From assembly GCF_025698545.1 (NCBI RefSeq), contig NC_068576.1:52486390-52550389 (forward strand): a DNA stretch of 64,000 bases. The letters are read 5' to 3'. Below, piece after piece: positions 1 through 13,432 of the stretch (within the stretch, counting starts at the first letter, position 1; every line of letters begins with the position of its first letter). Position numbers and translations under genes: made by a program. The notes beneath the pieces are model-generated. The model ran no database searches. It was not told the DNA's origin and saw only the letters and a program-made list of their open reading frames with translations. This stretch comes from Gossypium raimondii (taxonomy: Eukaryota > Streptophyta > Magnoliopsida > Malvales > Malvaceae).

Positions 1-1245
1 AGGAGTAAAAGGTGAAATTTTCTATTTTAAAAAGGGCTCCGCACCGATGTGAATCTAATCACTATGTCGCTAGTAGCCTCTCTTGCTCCCTAAGGGCATA
101 TGAAGATCTGATCACGATGGACACATGTCATGGCTTAGAAGAAGGTTGATCACCCTTTTGCTTATGCCATTAGAAGACTCTGTTTCTTGAGTTAAAACTT
201 GGCTAAAATCTTTTCACAATTTTCTTCAACAATATTAAAATAATATTTTTATGTTACTAATGAGTAGTATTTTAAATCAACATTTATAATATATGGTTTT
301 TAATTTGAGCACACAACTAAAAACATTAAATTTCAAACATGCTACGTGTTAATTTGGCTATTTAAGAGGTTGAAAATTGAACAGTCCTTGAGTTGACCAT
401 GTAGGAAATAATATTCTAAAACCATATTATATGGATTTGTGAAATATAAGTCAAGATTTGGAGTTTGAATGATGGGTTATTTTATTTGAAATCAGAGTTG
501 ATGGATTTTGACCGATTAATTTACATTCATTTTAAATATTTCAATGTATGACAAAATCAATCAAAACTTTGTTTTCCACTGTTCATTGACTTCGTATGTT
601 TAAATCATTTTAATGTCACTCATATTTACAGCCACAGTCATTATCACTCAATTTTTATTTTATTTTATTTAGAAAAATGCTAATTTAAATATATTTCTAA
701 AAAGCCCAAAAGACAATGATGTGCAGTAGCAGACCAAATAAGTTTTTGAGAGTTTTTCTATAACAAAGACGAATGGTGTAGTTTGTATTTAATTTCCACG
801 TTAATTAAATTGGAATCAGTTGAACAAAATCTCTTGCGGTTTTTAAATTGGGAATGGAAAAAAGTATATAATTGGAGTGATAACCGGTTTGCGTAAAATA
901 TTATGTTATAACTGGCTATTTAAGTGTTTTATTTTTCTTTTCTTAGGTCAAAGATTATAATATATAATAAAGAATTAATTAATATTTTTCACATGTGCTA
1001 GCTCTTTATACTTTAGATTCAAACTTCTTGACTCCATAGTCCCTTGGAATACAGCTACATACGTGACGTAAACCAAATTACACACGTGTATTATTTCTCA
1101 TAATTCTCAAGCCAATAGGTCTTAACATCCCTTAACTCCAATGGTACGACAAGCATTGATATCAGAAACGAGAATATGGGAAATAGAAAAAGGACAAGAA
1201 ACAAAATGGGAACGGTTTGCTACCCGAGCAAGATGATGAGCCACC
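1..1245. other. AT-rich intergenic DNA, no gene seen
   Basis: I see no convincing reading frame, splice pattern, tRNA or repeat boundary here. The stretch ends at the TTATT target-site copy of the outer solo LTR. It is probably ordinary intergenic DNA, possibly with degraded repeat remnants. Confidence 0.5.
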
Positions 1246-2514
1246 TTATTTGTAACAGCCAGTTTTTAGTGAAATCAGAATAATAGTTTTGGGACCATAA
1301 ATTTGACGTCGGAAGAAAATTTATTTTAATATTATTTTATGGTCTATAGCATGATGGAAATATCGTATGAAAATTTCGTTAAGAAATTTTACTATTTACA
1401 TGTCTAATTTGATAAAAAGGACCAAATTGCATAAAGTGCAAAAGTTGAATTCTAGTAGCTAAAGTTATCAATTAGCTATGGAATTCAAAATTAGAGGTCC
1501 TTATATGGCAAATAGACCATTTAGTGGAGTTAATAGATAAGAATGATTATTCATCATTGGAAATTAGTAAATTATTAAGGGTAATTTCGAAAGATGATTG
1601 AATAAAAGATGATAAATGAATTAAATAATAAATATCATCATTTTCATCATCGTTCCTAAAATTAAAAATGGAAAGCCTAGCCATGGAAGTTGAGTTCTAG
1701 AAAATTTATTTGGCTTAATTAGGTATTTATTTTTGTCCCGTTTTTAATGATTTTTATGTTTCCGAGATCGTAATAGCTTAATCTAGCTATCTCGGGGATT
1801 AATTTGCAAAACTACTAAGTGTTAGGGCTTTTCCATGGATAAGTATAGTTGAATTATGAAGTTTTATGTTAGAAAATGAAAGATTGTTGATAGATAAACA
1901 ACTTTTGTAAAAAGAATCTTGATAAAATTATGATTTAGGGACTAAATTAAAAGATGGAAAATTCATGAAAAAAATTCTGCATTTTATGAAATACATGAGC
2001 TGCTATTGTGATACATAAAAATCAGCTAGGCTTGAAATAAGGATTAAATTGTATGAATTTCATTTTCCGAGCCTAGGGATAAAATCATAATTAATTAAAA
2101 GTATAGGGGCAAAATAATAATTTTGCCAAAGATGTGTATTGGACTGAATTGAATGTGAATTGTACTAAACTAAGCTAAATTCATTCGTATAGATCTGAAT
2201 AGACACAATACGGAGTTAGATCAAGGAAAAGAAAAAATATCAGATTAGTACATTATAAACCTACGAACACTTATCGAGGTAAGTTCGTGTAACTAAATTG
2301 TATGTTTATATGTTTAAATTGAATGATATGTTTGTGAAATGTATAGTTGTCATGTACAAGTATTGATCACAAATCCGAAGATATCTGACAAGTACCAAAT
2401 CCCGTTTGAACCTAAGAAATTCGATGGATATAAATGACATTGTCATTAAGGGTTCCCGAATTAGTTGTGGTCCTGCATGTGTTGCGGACACTCCACAACT
2501 CACAAGAGTGTTCC

Positions 2515-2710
2515 ATTATTTAGCTCTTATGAGTATCTCGTTTAATGGCTCTCACGAGCTTCCCGATATTTGGCTCTTATGAGCTTTTCGATTAGTGGCT
2601 CTCTTGAGCTTCCCGTTTATGGCTCGTATGAGCTTCCCGATAATTAGCTCGCAAGAGCTTCCCATTACATGGCTCGAAAGAGCTTCCCATTTACATGCTC
2701 GTATGGACAT
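2515..2710 (+). repeat. Tandem array of short dyads GCTC-N4-GAGC (outer family A LTR)
   Basis: About eight units of roughly 22-28 bp. Each contains a 4-bp inverted repeat GCTC/GAGC around a 4-nt loop, followed by a TTCCC-type spacer. Loops read here include TTAT, TCAC, TTAT, TCTT, GTAT, GCAA and GAAA. The stem is nearly invariant while the loop varies freely. The first and last units have one decayed arm (GAGT and GGAC). The array lies in the middle of the LTR, upstream of the CACACG palindrome block. Confidence 0.8.
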
Positions 2711-2989
2711 ACCTGTATATGAATTAACGGATTACAGATTTGTACACCTCGTGTGTACTACCTGTGTATAACACCCTTAACCCATATGCGTCACCAGAAT
2801 AGGGTTACGAAGTATTATTGTAATTTACAGATCAAGTAAATAAACATTTCAAATCAAATAGCATTCATACCAGAATTCTATCATAATGTCTCTTATATGA
2901 GCCATCGAGGCCCAAACATACATTAGAAACAAGTCGAGACTAAACTGGGTACTCACAGGATTTTTCGCAAAATCTCAAAATTTTTCCAA

Positions 2990-3330
2990 GGTGCAGGGGA
3001 CACACGCCTATGTGGTTAGGCCGTGTGGGTATTCGAAATAGGGCACACGATCGTGTCCCAACTCGTGTCTGTACCCGTGTAACTCTCTGACTTGGGTTAC
3101 ACGGCCAAGTCACACGCCCGTGTGCTAGGCCGTGTGAACATGATGATTTGCATTAAATAGGTGCAGGGGTCACACGGCCAAGCCACACGCCCGTGTGCTA
3201 GGCCATGTGATCAATTCTGAGCATTCTGTTTTGAAATTTTAAAGATGTAAGGGACACACGGCCAAGTCACATGCCCATGTGCTAGGCCGTATGTCACACA
3301 CGGCTGAGACACACGCCCGTGTGGATGAAA
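2990..3330 (-). repeat. CACACG-CC-CGTGTG palindrome block
   Basis: Repeated perfect or near-perfect palindromes of the form CACACGCCCGTGTG lie inside a wider dyad with GGCC arms (ACGGCC ... GGCCGT). There are about four degenerate copies. The same kind of block recurs at about 6190-6390 and, in the other orientation, at about 24335-24840. I recognise this as a widespread LTR-borne repeat of cotton-like genomes (recollection, not a search). Confidence 0.7.
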
Positions 3331-4224
3331 TAAGGCCAATTCTAAGCCATATTTCTCACCCAATTTTTGACATCAACCTATCACAATAATTTGCACATTT
3401 ACAAACCATATCAAAACACCTAAACATGCTAAAATCATGTCTTAAACATGACATACTACCACATACAACCAATGTGCTCTTAAGCACCTCAAATGATTAT
3501 TTATCATTATGTCATCCTAATACCCATATTTACCTAGATACCAAATGCATATATGCATAAACAACTCATATTTCAAGCATGATAAATCTACTTATATATA
3601 TACATCAAAACATATTAATCATAAGTCATTCTAATGACTATTTACAACCAAAACATTTATATGCCAACATTGACCAATTGACCTATACATGCCATTATAA
3701 CCAAAATTAATTTTATATTTGTATCGAAATAGGCCGGTGGATTGTGTAATGATATCTCCGCCAAGCTTTCAACCCAACGAGCCTCTGAATTGCTATAGAA
3801 CAGAGGAAAATAAAACAGAGTAAGCTTTAAAGCTTAGTAAGTTCGTATAACATTGAATTTAACTTACCAATTAATTCACATTTAAGCTAAGCAAATAAAC
3901 ATGCGCAAACCAATTTGACCAAATGCCTAAACACATATCTTCATCAAGCATGTTAGTCATGCAATTCACATGAATATCAAGAAACATGTTTGAGCTCAAT
4001 ATCAATCAAATTTTTCATATACATATATATTCCAGATAACATGTACAAATCATATTCATGTATTTCAGGTATATTTTCGAAATAATTCATCACGAATTCA
4101 GATTATCTCATATCAGAACTTTGTCCGTTGAATTATACCTTATTTGATAGATACATGGGTAGTACACACGAAGTGTACAAATTTGTAATCCTTCAATTCA
4201 TGTATTATCCGTTAATTCATAATC

Positions 4225-4580
4225 GAGAATGCTCATAACAACACATAAACGAGAAGCTCATGTGAGCTATGTAACGGGAAGCTCCGAAGAGCCATTAACG
4301 GGAAGCTCATACGAGCCAATATCGAGAAGCTCCAGAGAGCCAATTAATCGGGAAGCTCATGAAAGAGCCTTTAATCGAGAAGCTCATGAAAGAGCCTTTA
4401 ATCGAGAAGCTCCAAAGAGCCATATATCAGGACGCTCATAAGAGCTGAGGTGTGTCCACAACACATGTAGGATCACAACCAATCGGGATGCTCCAAAGAG
4501 CTATTAACGGGAAGCTCGCAAGAACCATATAATGGGAAGCTCATGAGAGCTAATAACGGGACACTCTTTTGAGTTGTGGT
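4225..4580 (-). repeat. Tandem array of short dyads GCTC-Nx-GAGC (solo LTR copy)
   Basis: About 13 units, mostly AGCTC-N4-GAGCC separated by short AT spacers with CGGGA or CGAGA. Loops include ATGT, CGAA, ATAC, CAGA, CAAA and ATAA. Two consecutive units have a 6-nt loop (ATGAAA), and the last unit has a shifted stem (ACTC-TTTT-GAGT). It corresponds to the 2515-2710 array but has more copies, so copy number differs between family members. Confidence 0.8.
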
Positions 4581-6189
4581 GTGTCCGCAACACATGTAGG
4601 ACCACAACCAATTCAGGAACCCTATATCCATCGATTCTCATTTATTCAAACGGGACTTAATATTTGTCGGACAATTGCAGATATGTGATTTATTTTCATA
4701 CATGGAAATTACACAATTTACATACACAACATTCCATTCAATCATATAAATATACAATTTAGTTACACAAACTTACCTCGGTAATTGTTCGTGCATGCAA
4801 AATCTACTAATCCGACACTTTTTTTCCTTGATCTAACTCTGTATTTGGTCCATCGGGATCTATACGAATGAATTGAAAATTAATTTAATATAATTCGTAC
4901 TCAATTCAATCCAATTCACACCTTAGGAAAAATTACCATTTTACCCCTAAACTTTTGATTAATTATAATTTCATCCCTAGGCTCGGAAAATGAAATTCAT
5001 GCAATTTAATCCTTATTCCAAGCCTAGCCGATTTTTACATGTAACAATAGCAGCCCATGTATTTCACAAAATTCAAAATTTTCCATGAATTTTACATCTT
5101 TTCATTTTAGTCCCTAAATCATAATTTCATCAAAATTCCCTTTACAAAAGTTGTTTATCTATCAACAACCTTTCATTTTCTACCATAAAACTTCATAATT
5201 CATACATACTCATTCATGGAAAACCCTAAAACTTTGATAACTTTACAAATTAATCCCCAGGATAGCTAGATTAAGTTATTACGATATTAGAAATATAAAA
5301 AACACTAAAAACGGGACAAGAAAACATACCAAATTGAGCCAAATAAGTTTTCTCAAAACCTAAATTTCATAGCTAGGGTTTCCATATATTTTGATTTGGG
5401 AAAGATGATGAAATAAGATGAAATTAGATTTTTATCATCTTTAATTATTTCTCTTCCAATTTAGTCATTTTCTTTTCTTAAATTTCCAATGATGAATCAT
5501 CACATTTATTTACTTAACTCCTCTAATTGGTCTATTTACCATATAAGAACCTCAAATTTTGAATTTTATAGCTATTTGATACTTATAGCTACTAGAATTC
5601 AACTTTTTCACTTTATGCAATTTGGTCCATTCTATTAAATTAAACATGTAATCAGTAAAATTTCTTTACGAATTTTTCATATGATTTTTCAATCATAATG
5701 CAGACTATGAAATAATATTAAAATAATTTTCTTTTCGAACTCGAATTTGTGGTCCCGGAATTACTGTTCCGATTTCACTGAAAACGGGTTGTTACACTGT
5801 GTATCCAATAATATTTTAAATGGTTCAACGGACTAAGTTTTGATATGAGATATTATGAATCCAATTCAGATTGTTATTTGTATATACATGAAATCACATA
5901 GAAATGATAGTACATGATATATGGAAATATGAGATAGGTGATACAAGTATGGAATGTAACACCCCAAACCCGTATTCGTCTCCGGAGTAGGGTTACGGAA
6001 TATTACCAACCAATCAAAGCATTTAACAACCAATTCATAAGTAGTCATAAGCATATTTTAATTCAATCATTAAAATGCGAATTGTCCCTCAATTCTAAAT
6101 TTAAAGTTCCTTTGAAAACATTTTGGGACTAATAGAAATCATTTAAAAAGTTAAAGAAGAATTTGCAATTTTTTTTAACTACAGGGTTT

Positions 6190-6390
6190 ACACGCCCGTG
6201 TGGGCATTAGAAGTAGGGATACATGGTCGTGTCCCAATCCGTGTCTATACCCGTGTAACTCAATGACTTGGGTCACACAGCCAAGCCATACGTTCGTGTG
6301 CCAGGCCGTGTACCGTTCGAAATGGCCTCGCATGCCCATGTATCTCACACGGCCAAGTCACACGTTCGTGTGTCTAGCCGTGTGGACCTA
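6190..6390 (-). repeat. CACACG/CGTGTG palindrome block
   Basis: Degenerate copies of the same palindrome as at 2990-3330 (for example CACACGCCCGTGTGG near 6190 and GCCAGGCCGTGTACC near 6300), in the 3' part of the minus-strand LTR block. A short open frame across it is an artefact of the repeat. Confidence 0.65.
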
Positions 6391-7691
6391 AAATGTGCCT
6401 TAAACCACAAGTTTACCATTTCCTGTTTGCTTGGGCATTAAGCAACTCAAAAACCAATCGTTTAACCCATTCAAATCACGATCAAACACACTTAAAACAT
6501 GCGAAAACAATTATCTTAGCTTCCTAACCAATGTACCCTCATCGATACCACATTTATATATAATCAAAACACATCAACAATGCATCATCCAAATCAAAGT
6601 TTAAAGTATGCCAAAATCACTCAATTTAGCCTAACATAAAGCTACTTAAGACACCAAACTTTAAGTTTCATACACATATCAAGCCTTTGGTCAAAACGCA
6701 TACTAACATTTAGCTTCAACCATACACATATACTTATAACTCAATTTATTTGTAACACCCCTAACCCGTATCTATCGCCGAATTAAGGTTACGAGGCATT
6801 ACTGAACAAAACAGAACCATCTCAAAATCAATACATATATATTATACATGTATATATACATTAAATATGCAAAATGTTAAACTTCTCTTCTAACCATTTT
6901 TAATAAACAAAGACATTATAATCCAACTAGTAAAGACATTACAAACTAGCAAATCCATAAGGAAACAAACCATTTTAGTATGGCTATTGTATTCATATAC
7001 AATACAACAAAATAAGACCTTCAAAACATTTATCTAGTCTGTACATGCCATAGTTAGAATTTAAATATTTTAAATACTGAGACAATAGATAGGGTGATGA
7101 ACTTGCTGACGATCCCTGAGCTTTAAGCTTGATTTTGATTTTTTTTTTGATCTATAAACAGATAGACGTAAACAAACAAAGTAAGCTTACATAGCTTAGT
7201 AAGTCTATAGCATAACTAAAATATATATAAAAGAAGAATCATATAAATTCATAATTAAACTTATTGAAATCGCAAATACCACATTTGTTACTATTTGAAT
7301 ATTTGTTACTCATAATCATCTTATTTATAATCAAATATATGTACTCATAGAATGCTTACCAATGAATATATAAATATGTATATACAATATGCATACCAAC
7401 AATTGTATATTTAAATACTCATCAAAACTTACAACCGAATACTTTTATATATCAATTACATATAAACAAATGCATACATCATTATCAAATACCTAAAACC
7501 GAATGCATATACACTTCATATGTGTGTAACCGAACGCATATTTATGTACTTAACAAATTTTATAACCAATATATATATATATATACATACACATTAGACG
7601 AATATAACCAAATACATTTATACTTACCAAAATGCATATATAGATTTCTCACATACATCTATCTAATGCGAAAATACCTAACAATTTCATA

Positions 7692-7695
<4 letters not shown>

Positions 7696-7728
<33 letters not shown>

Positions 7729-8756
7729 CCATACTCATCAAATACATATAAACGAATGTTTATATCATCAAACACAATGACCAAATGTATATACATATTC
7801 TTTAAATCCATATGACTAAATCATATACATATCCGATAGATGTAAACACATGATATGAACAGATTCACTGGCACAAAACCTGCTAGGCTTAAGGCCTGAT
7901 TCAATACACTGGCACTTAGCCTGCTAGACATAAAGTCTGAAATGTTTTACCGGCGTCAAGCCTGCTAGACTTAAAGTCTGAAATGTTTCACAGGCTTGAG
8001 CCTGCTAGAGTTAAAGTCTGAAATGTTTCACCAGCGTCAAGCCTGCTAGACTTAAAGTCTGAAACATATCACTGGCATCAAGCCTGCTAGGCACCGAGCC
8101 CGAACGCTCAATTTATATAAATACAAATCATTTTCAAAATGTATATGTATATAAGATTCCATGTATAAAAAATTAGCTCAATATATATAAATTATACCTT
8201 TAAACCATATAGGTATATAAAGTTCAGATATTGAATCCATCTCAATAACTTAATTATACATATGATCATATATGATATATAACTTAATACATTAAGGCCT
8301 ACTATTAATATCATACATTCGAACATCTTATAGTAATCCAAATTAACAATTTTGTACCTTCAACTCCATTCAAAAGCTTCACATGAATATAATTACATAA
8401 TTGAATCTCACATAAACTTATATAATTATCATACCTAAATTCAATACATAAACATGTACATATATAAATTTGTATATATTCGAGTCTCATACATACTTTA
8501 TATAATAGTCATACCTAAATTTAACACAAAAACATATTCAATTATATTTATATTTCCGAACTTCATATAAACTTATATAAAATTATACCCAAACTCAATA
8601 CAAAAACATATACATGTAAATATATATTTATGTGCTCATTCAATTCAATCATATACATATAAATTTCAACTCACATGTACATACCATTTCAAAACTACTT
8701 ATGCAAATATAACATATATATTTTTAATCAATCCAATAGTTGTACATATATGTACT

Positions 8757-8791
<35 letters not shown>

Positions 8792-9011
8792 TCAACCTTA
8801 TATATATATACACTATACATACCTTTCGATTAATAACCAAGAATTTATACATAAGCCATATTCATTCTTCAACTAAATTCAAGAGCTTACATATATGTGT
8901 ATACATATATGTATATTCAACATTAATCATATATTTATATATATACATATCATTTATACTTTGACTAAATTCAACCTATATACTTTCAATTTGAGCCCAT
9001 CCAAATACAAT

Positions 9012-9050
<39 letters not shown>
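7696..9050. repeat. (AT)n microsatellites within family C LTR
   Basis: Three long alternating AT tracts lie at about 7699-7725, 8758-8788 and 9013-9049, with many TATACATA-like short runs between them. Short open frames across them have no coding character. Confidence 0.8.
7860..8100. repeat. 41-bp tandem repeat, six copies
   Basis: The core CCTGCTAG recurs at about 7879, 7920, 7961, 8001, 8042 and 8083, a period of 40-41 bp. Each unit contains a short dyad around AGACTTAAAGTCT (or GGCTTAAGGCC, AGACATAAAGTCT) and, in some units, GCCTGCTAGGC. The array lies within the family C LTR. Confidence 0.85.
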
Positions 9051-9053
<3 letters not shown>

Positions 9054-10154
9054 TAATAACATTAAATTGCTAGTTGACTTACCTCGGACTGCGGAAAATC
9101 GAAACCGGACGATTATCCGACGATTTTAGCTTTCCCCCGATCTAACTCCGATTTCTTTGGTTCTTGATCTAAATATATCCAGAATGAACTAATTTAAATA
9201 TTAAAACATTCAATTTAATCCAAAAACACATAAATAGGCAAATTACCATTTTGCCCTAATATTTTACACTTTTTGCATAATCCCTATTGCATAAAACACA
9301 ATTTACACAAAATCTCACAACAACATAGCTAGGCCGAATCTTCCTTGTATTCATACAAGTCCATGCATTTCATTTATTTTTTATTTTAGTCCCTCAAAAA
9401 TTTATTTTTTTTCAATTTAGACCTAATTACTCAAATTTACCAAAAATTTAAAGACAAAACATGTTAATCTAACACATATATTTCATAATCCATCAGCAAA
9501 CATCATAGAACACAATTATTCATTAATGGCATAACTCAAAATATTCATCAAAATAAAAAATTCTAGCATGGGTCGGATAGTATTCGAAGCAACGATCTCA
9601 AAAATATAAAAATTATCAAAAACTGAGCTAGAACTCACCTTGAATCAAGCTCAACAATGGCCGAATACCCTAGCATTGTTTCTTTGTTTTCTTTTGTTTT
9701 GTTTTGTGATGAAGATGAAGTGAAAAAAAATGATAATGGCTTTTTTTTAATGTTTATTATTATATAATAATATATTATACCTTATTATAAAATATATATT
9801 ATATTAATAATATAAGAAAACCATATATATCACCTAATGCCATCCACTAACTTGGAAAATGACTTAATTGCCACATAGAACCTCCAATTTATAACCCTCA
9901 AATTTTCATAAAACCATATATATCACCTAATGCCATCCACTAACTTTCATATTTAACCCTCAAATTTTCACTTTACGCGATTTAGTCATTTTCTCAAATT
10001 AAGCATACAAACAGTAAAATTATTTCACGAAACTTTCACATATATAATTTCACACATATTTAACACAGAAAATAATATTAAAATATATTTTTAGACTCGA
10101 ATTCATGGTCTCGAAACCACTTTGTCCGATTAGGGTCAAAATTAGGCTGTTACA

Positions 10155-12905
10155 TATATCACATTCACAAAGCAACTAACAACCAAAGACATCCTAGATA
10201 CATGTCATTACAAAATTAAACATCAGCACACTTGAGATCGGGATTGTTGTTGTTGGATGCTGAGTCAGCGATCAAAAGAGAGTACCTAACCTGCGCATGG
10301 AAAACAAAATCGCACACTGAGTAAAACTCAGTGATATTTCTATAATCCAAACATTTTAATACATGATATGATACATGAATGCTCAAATTGAATTATATCA
10401 TCATACTACAATCTAAACATACAATTACAAGATATCACAATTTCAATTTCATGCATTTCATCACCTTATTTCATGCTATACTCAGTTTTCACAAGTATTC
10501 ACCTTTAGTTGGTTTGAACATATATCTCAATTCACATCACTTGCTATATAAATAGCTTTTCATAGATCAATAAAATTTATACTTATACATGGCACAAACC
10601 AATTCACATTAAGCAACTTCACTTATTCGAATAACCACAAGTATATCTAAAGCATTTGAATTTATTTAACAACTTTAATAATCTAACTCAAGAATATATC
10701 ATATCTTCTAATGAATAAATGTATATACATAAGTAAACATAACCTTCTTTAGTAATATCTATAACCATCCTCCTTAGATCATTCATAAAACCTTGTTGTA
10801 TAATCCAGTTGATACACGGCACCTGGTTCCTAGCCGAGAATCCGCGAAAGAATTTGCGCCCAGCACTAGTCTGATAAACCGATGAATAATTAGTTAGCTT
10901 AGCTCTAGTTGGATAAACCAACAATATTCGCGCCCAGTGCTAGTCGGATAAACAGATGAATGTGTGTCCAACACTAGTCAAATAAACTGACGAAAGTTGC
11001 ACCCAGCGCTAGTCGGATAAACCAACGAATAATTAGTGAACCCAACTGTAGTTGGATAAACCAACGATATTTGCAACTAGCGCTAGTCGAACGAATCGAC
11101 GGTGTCAATTATTCATTTGCAAGTCCATAATTTTGTTTTACTTTTCATAACTCAATATCAAATTTCATAATTTAATAACACTTCCACTCCAATTATCTAC
11201 TAATCATACATTAATTTATTCCATAATATCACATTCCATAAACCTCCATTCAATTGAATTAACTTATACCTCCAAAAACTTCCATTCAATTTAATTCACA
11301 ATTACATTAGGGATATATATTAAGGGATCAAGTAGTAACTAGATTAATTAAAACAATTTATAAAGTTCGAGTTTGGGGACTACGAACTTACCTAAAACCA
11401 CAGATGATTATTCTGCAACCTTCTCTTTTCCCTAATTTACAATCGATCTACTCGTTTCACGATCAAAGCATAATAAGTCAATTTATTAACTAATTCAAAT
11501 ACCATATCAAGCTCAAATTCAAACCATTCTACCATTTAATTACATTTTTACTTATTTTCACTCAACATTTACCCTCGATACAATTAAATCCCCAATTACA
11601 AATCATATTATTTAATTAAAATCAAGAAAGTCCCATTTTAACCAATTATTCCACAAGGTTCAAAACAACTCATACTTTCAATTAATTCACAATTTAATCA
11701 TTGAATTTACCATTTCCATAATTAACCAAATATACATATAATTTATTTAAAATCCCTAAATTCTTGAATTTTATAACTTAACACCATGCTAATTTAATTT
11801 ATAGCATTAAACTCCTTGCAAGCTAATACTAACAAAACTCATGGTACAAAATATTTTAATTACTCACTAAACTTAGTAATTCAACTCAAATTTCCAACAC
11901 AAAGAACAATCCATCAAAACAGTCCCTAGACTTCACAAAATTAACAATTTAACCTCTAATTCTATCAAAACAACTTCAAACATTTAAGTTTTTCAACAAT
12001 GGCAACATCCACAAAAATCATAATTTCTCTAAATTTCCACATAAGTAATCTACTACATAATTTTAAGGTTCCAAAAATATAAAATTTAATTGAAAATAAT
12101 CTAATCATCCCAACAAAATTAAGCTTCAAAAATGGCACTTAAAGGCCGAATGGTGCTAACCTTTCTTCTCCCCAAATCGGCATGGAAGAGGTGAAGCTTT
12201 AATATTTTTTTCTCTTTCTTTTTTTTTTCTTTCCCCCACTACTCTATTTGTTTCTTTTCTTTTATTCTAATTTTCATATCATTTTCATTTTTATTATAAC
12301 TTAGCATATATTACATGTATATATATATATATAATTCTCTCATAATTATCCACTAACCAAAACTCACCAAATTAACGGGCTATTTATTTAAATAGCCCTT
12401 ATTCTAATCCCACTTTGAAATTTAATACTAATTACTAATTTATTACCCACTTAAGTTAATTATTGTACTTCATTAAACACTAATAATTAAAATTATCAAA
12501 CTATCATTCTACTCGTTTCTAAAATGACTCTGTAAATATTAATCTCAATTTCATATACCATTCAATTCAATACATTTAGCTACTTATTTACACTTTTACA
12601 CATTTTCCTAAAACATTTACATCCTATACAATTTAATCCATCATATCAACCAAGTTAATTCCACAATTAACACATAACCCACTATTGCCGAATACTTAAC
12701 CCTTAATATACAGCCTATATATATCTTTAATTTATAATAAAATCCTTCTCATTTATAATTTACTCAATTAAATCCCTAATTTTGGAATGTAGTAAAGTTT
12801 TACTCTATAAAATAACACAAATTCAACATCAAGCACCCAAACAAAACTCTTTCAAATAAAAGATTTCAAAATATCTCAATGACATATTTTTTAATACATT
12901 GATAA
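10155..12905 (-). mobile_element. Minus-strand LTR segment related to family B
   Basis: On the - strand this reads like the LTR of the 12906-23022 element. It has the CTGAGT / TTTTCCATGCGCAGGTTAGGTAC motif and GACTCAGCATCCAACAAC near 10,240-10,320, a dyad array near 10,850-11,105, long runs of diverged AT-rich LTR sequence, and a purine-rich leader near 12,180-12,260. The last 200 bp of the LTR 3' end are missing where family C abuts. It is part of the block bounded by the TGGAA duplications. No reading frame of interest is present. Confidence 0.55.
10850..11105. repeat. About 36-bp tandem array with dyads around ATAAA
   Basis: Seven units, each with a CTAGT(C/T)-type left arm, an ATAAA-type loop and a right arm. 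Arms read include GTTGG/CCAAC (twice), GTCA/TGAC and GTCG/CGAC. Others are imperfect, such as GTCGG/CCAAC and TCGG/CAGA. Several arm pairs differ from one another yet stay complementary. Confidence 0.75.
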
Positions 12906-13365
12906 TGTAACAACCCAATTTTCAAGAGTGTCGAACACCGATTTGAGATCACTAAATTCGATGAAAAGTTAGAAAAATTTATTAATTAATAATTATAAGT
13001 TAAGCGTGATTTTAGAAATATTTTGAATTAGTGAATTTTGTGATTTAAAAGAAATTATTAGGTAAATTGGGTCGAAAACAAGGTATCGAGACCTCGATAT
13101 TAGAATCGAGCCGTAAATATTTTTATAAATATTTACGTGTGTCATTAAGGTGGTATTAAAGTTCATTAAGAAATTTTAACGTTTCGATAGTTAATTGATT
13201 AAAAGGATTAAATTACAATAGAGATAAAAGTTTAATTAAAGATTAAAGAAAAGGACCAAATAAGTAATTATGTCTTTTCTAAAGTTGAGGCGGCATAAGT
13301 AGATTTTTTAAAAAATCTATAGTTAAAATATATTATTATAATAATATTACTTAAAAGTTAAGTTA

Positions 13366-13432
13366 TATATTATATATATTATATTATATTATATTATATT
13401 ATATTATATTATATTATATTATATTATATTAT
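13366..13432. repeat. TATTA pentanucleotide microsatellite in 5' LTR
   Basis: A run of TATTA/ATATT pentamers. The equivalent run in the 3' LTR (21226-21272) is about 20 bp shorter, so about four units were gained or lost since the element inserted. Confidence 0.9.

Larger units (their letters stand above)
2767..5796 (-). mobile_element. Solo LTR, family A, inserted into the outer LTR
   Basis: On the - strand the LTR begins TGTAACAACCCG at 5796 and ends at 2767, where the expected TGTTACA terminus reads TGTTATA (one decayed base). CTGTG occurs at 2762-2766 and again at 5797-5801 as a perfect 5-bp target-site duplication. The interrupted host LTR resumes at once after the right copy with its expected sequence. 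At 3,030 bp it gives the reference length for the family. It carries the CACACG palindrome block (about 2990-3330) and an inverted copy of the GCTC-N4-GAGC array (about 4225-4580). No coding sequence is present. Confidence 0.85.
6751..10154 (-). mobile_element. Minus-strand LTR (family C), about 3.4 kb
   Basis: It begins TGTAACACCCC at 6751 and ends AGGCTGTTACA at 10154, the canonical TG...CA ends for a - strand LTR. It contains several (AT)n tracts, a 41-bp tandem array (7860-8100) and no coding capacity. Unlike the other insertions in this nest I find no matching TSD: TTATT lies to the left and TATAT to the right. The right flank also enters another LTR family about 200 bp short of where that family's 3' end should be. 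A deletion or recombination at the junction is likely. Confidence 0.65.

Noticed and set aside
4229..4441. 70-codon repetitive frame encoding REAHERAFN-like repeats
   Set aside because: It is a translation of the dyad array in an LTR and not a protein.
2515..4580. CRISPR-like repeat array
   Set aside because: Units are about 22-28 bp with only 4-bp conserved arms, lie inside plant LTRs and have no spacers of constant length. Not CRISPR.
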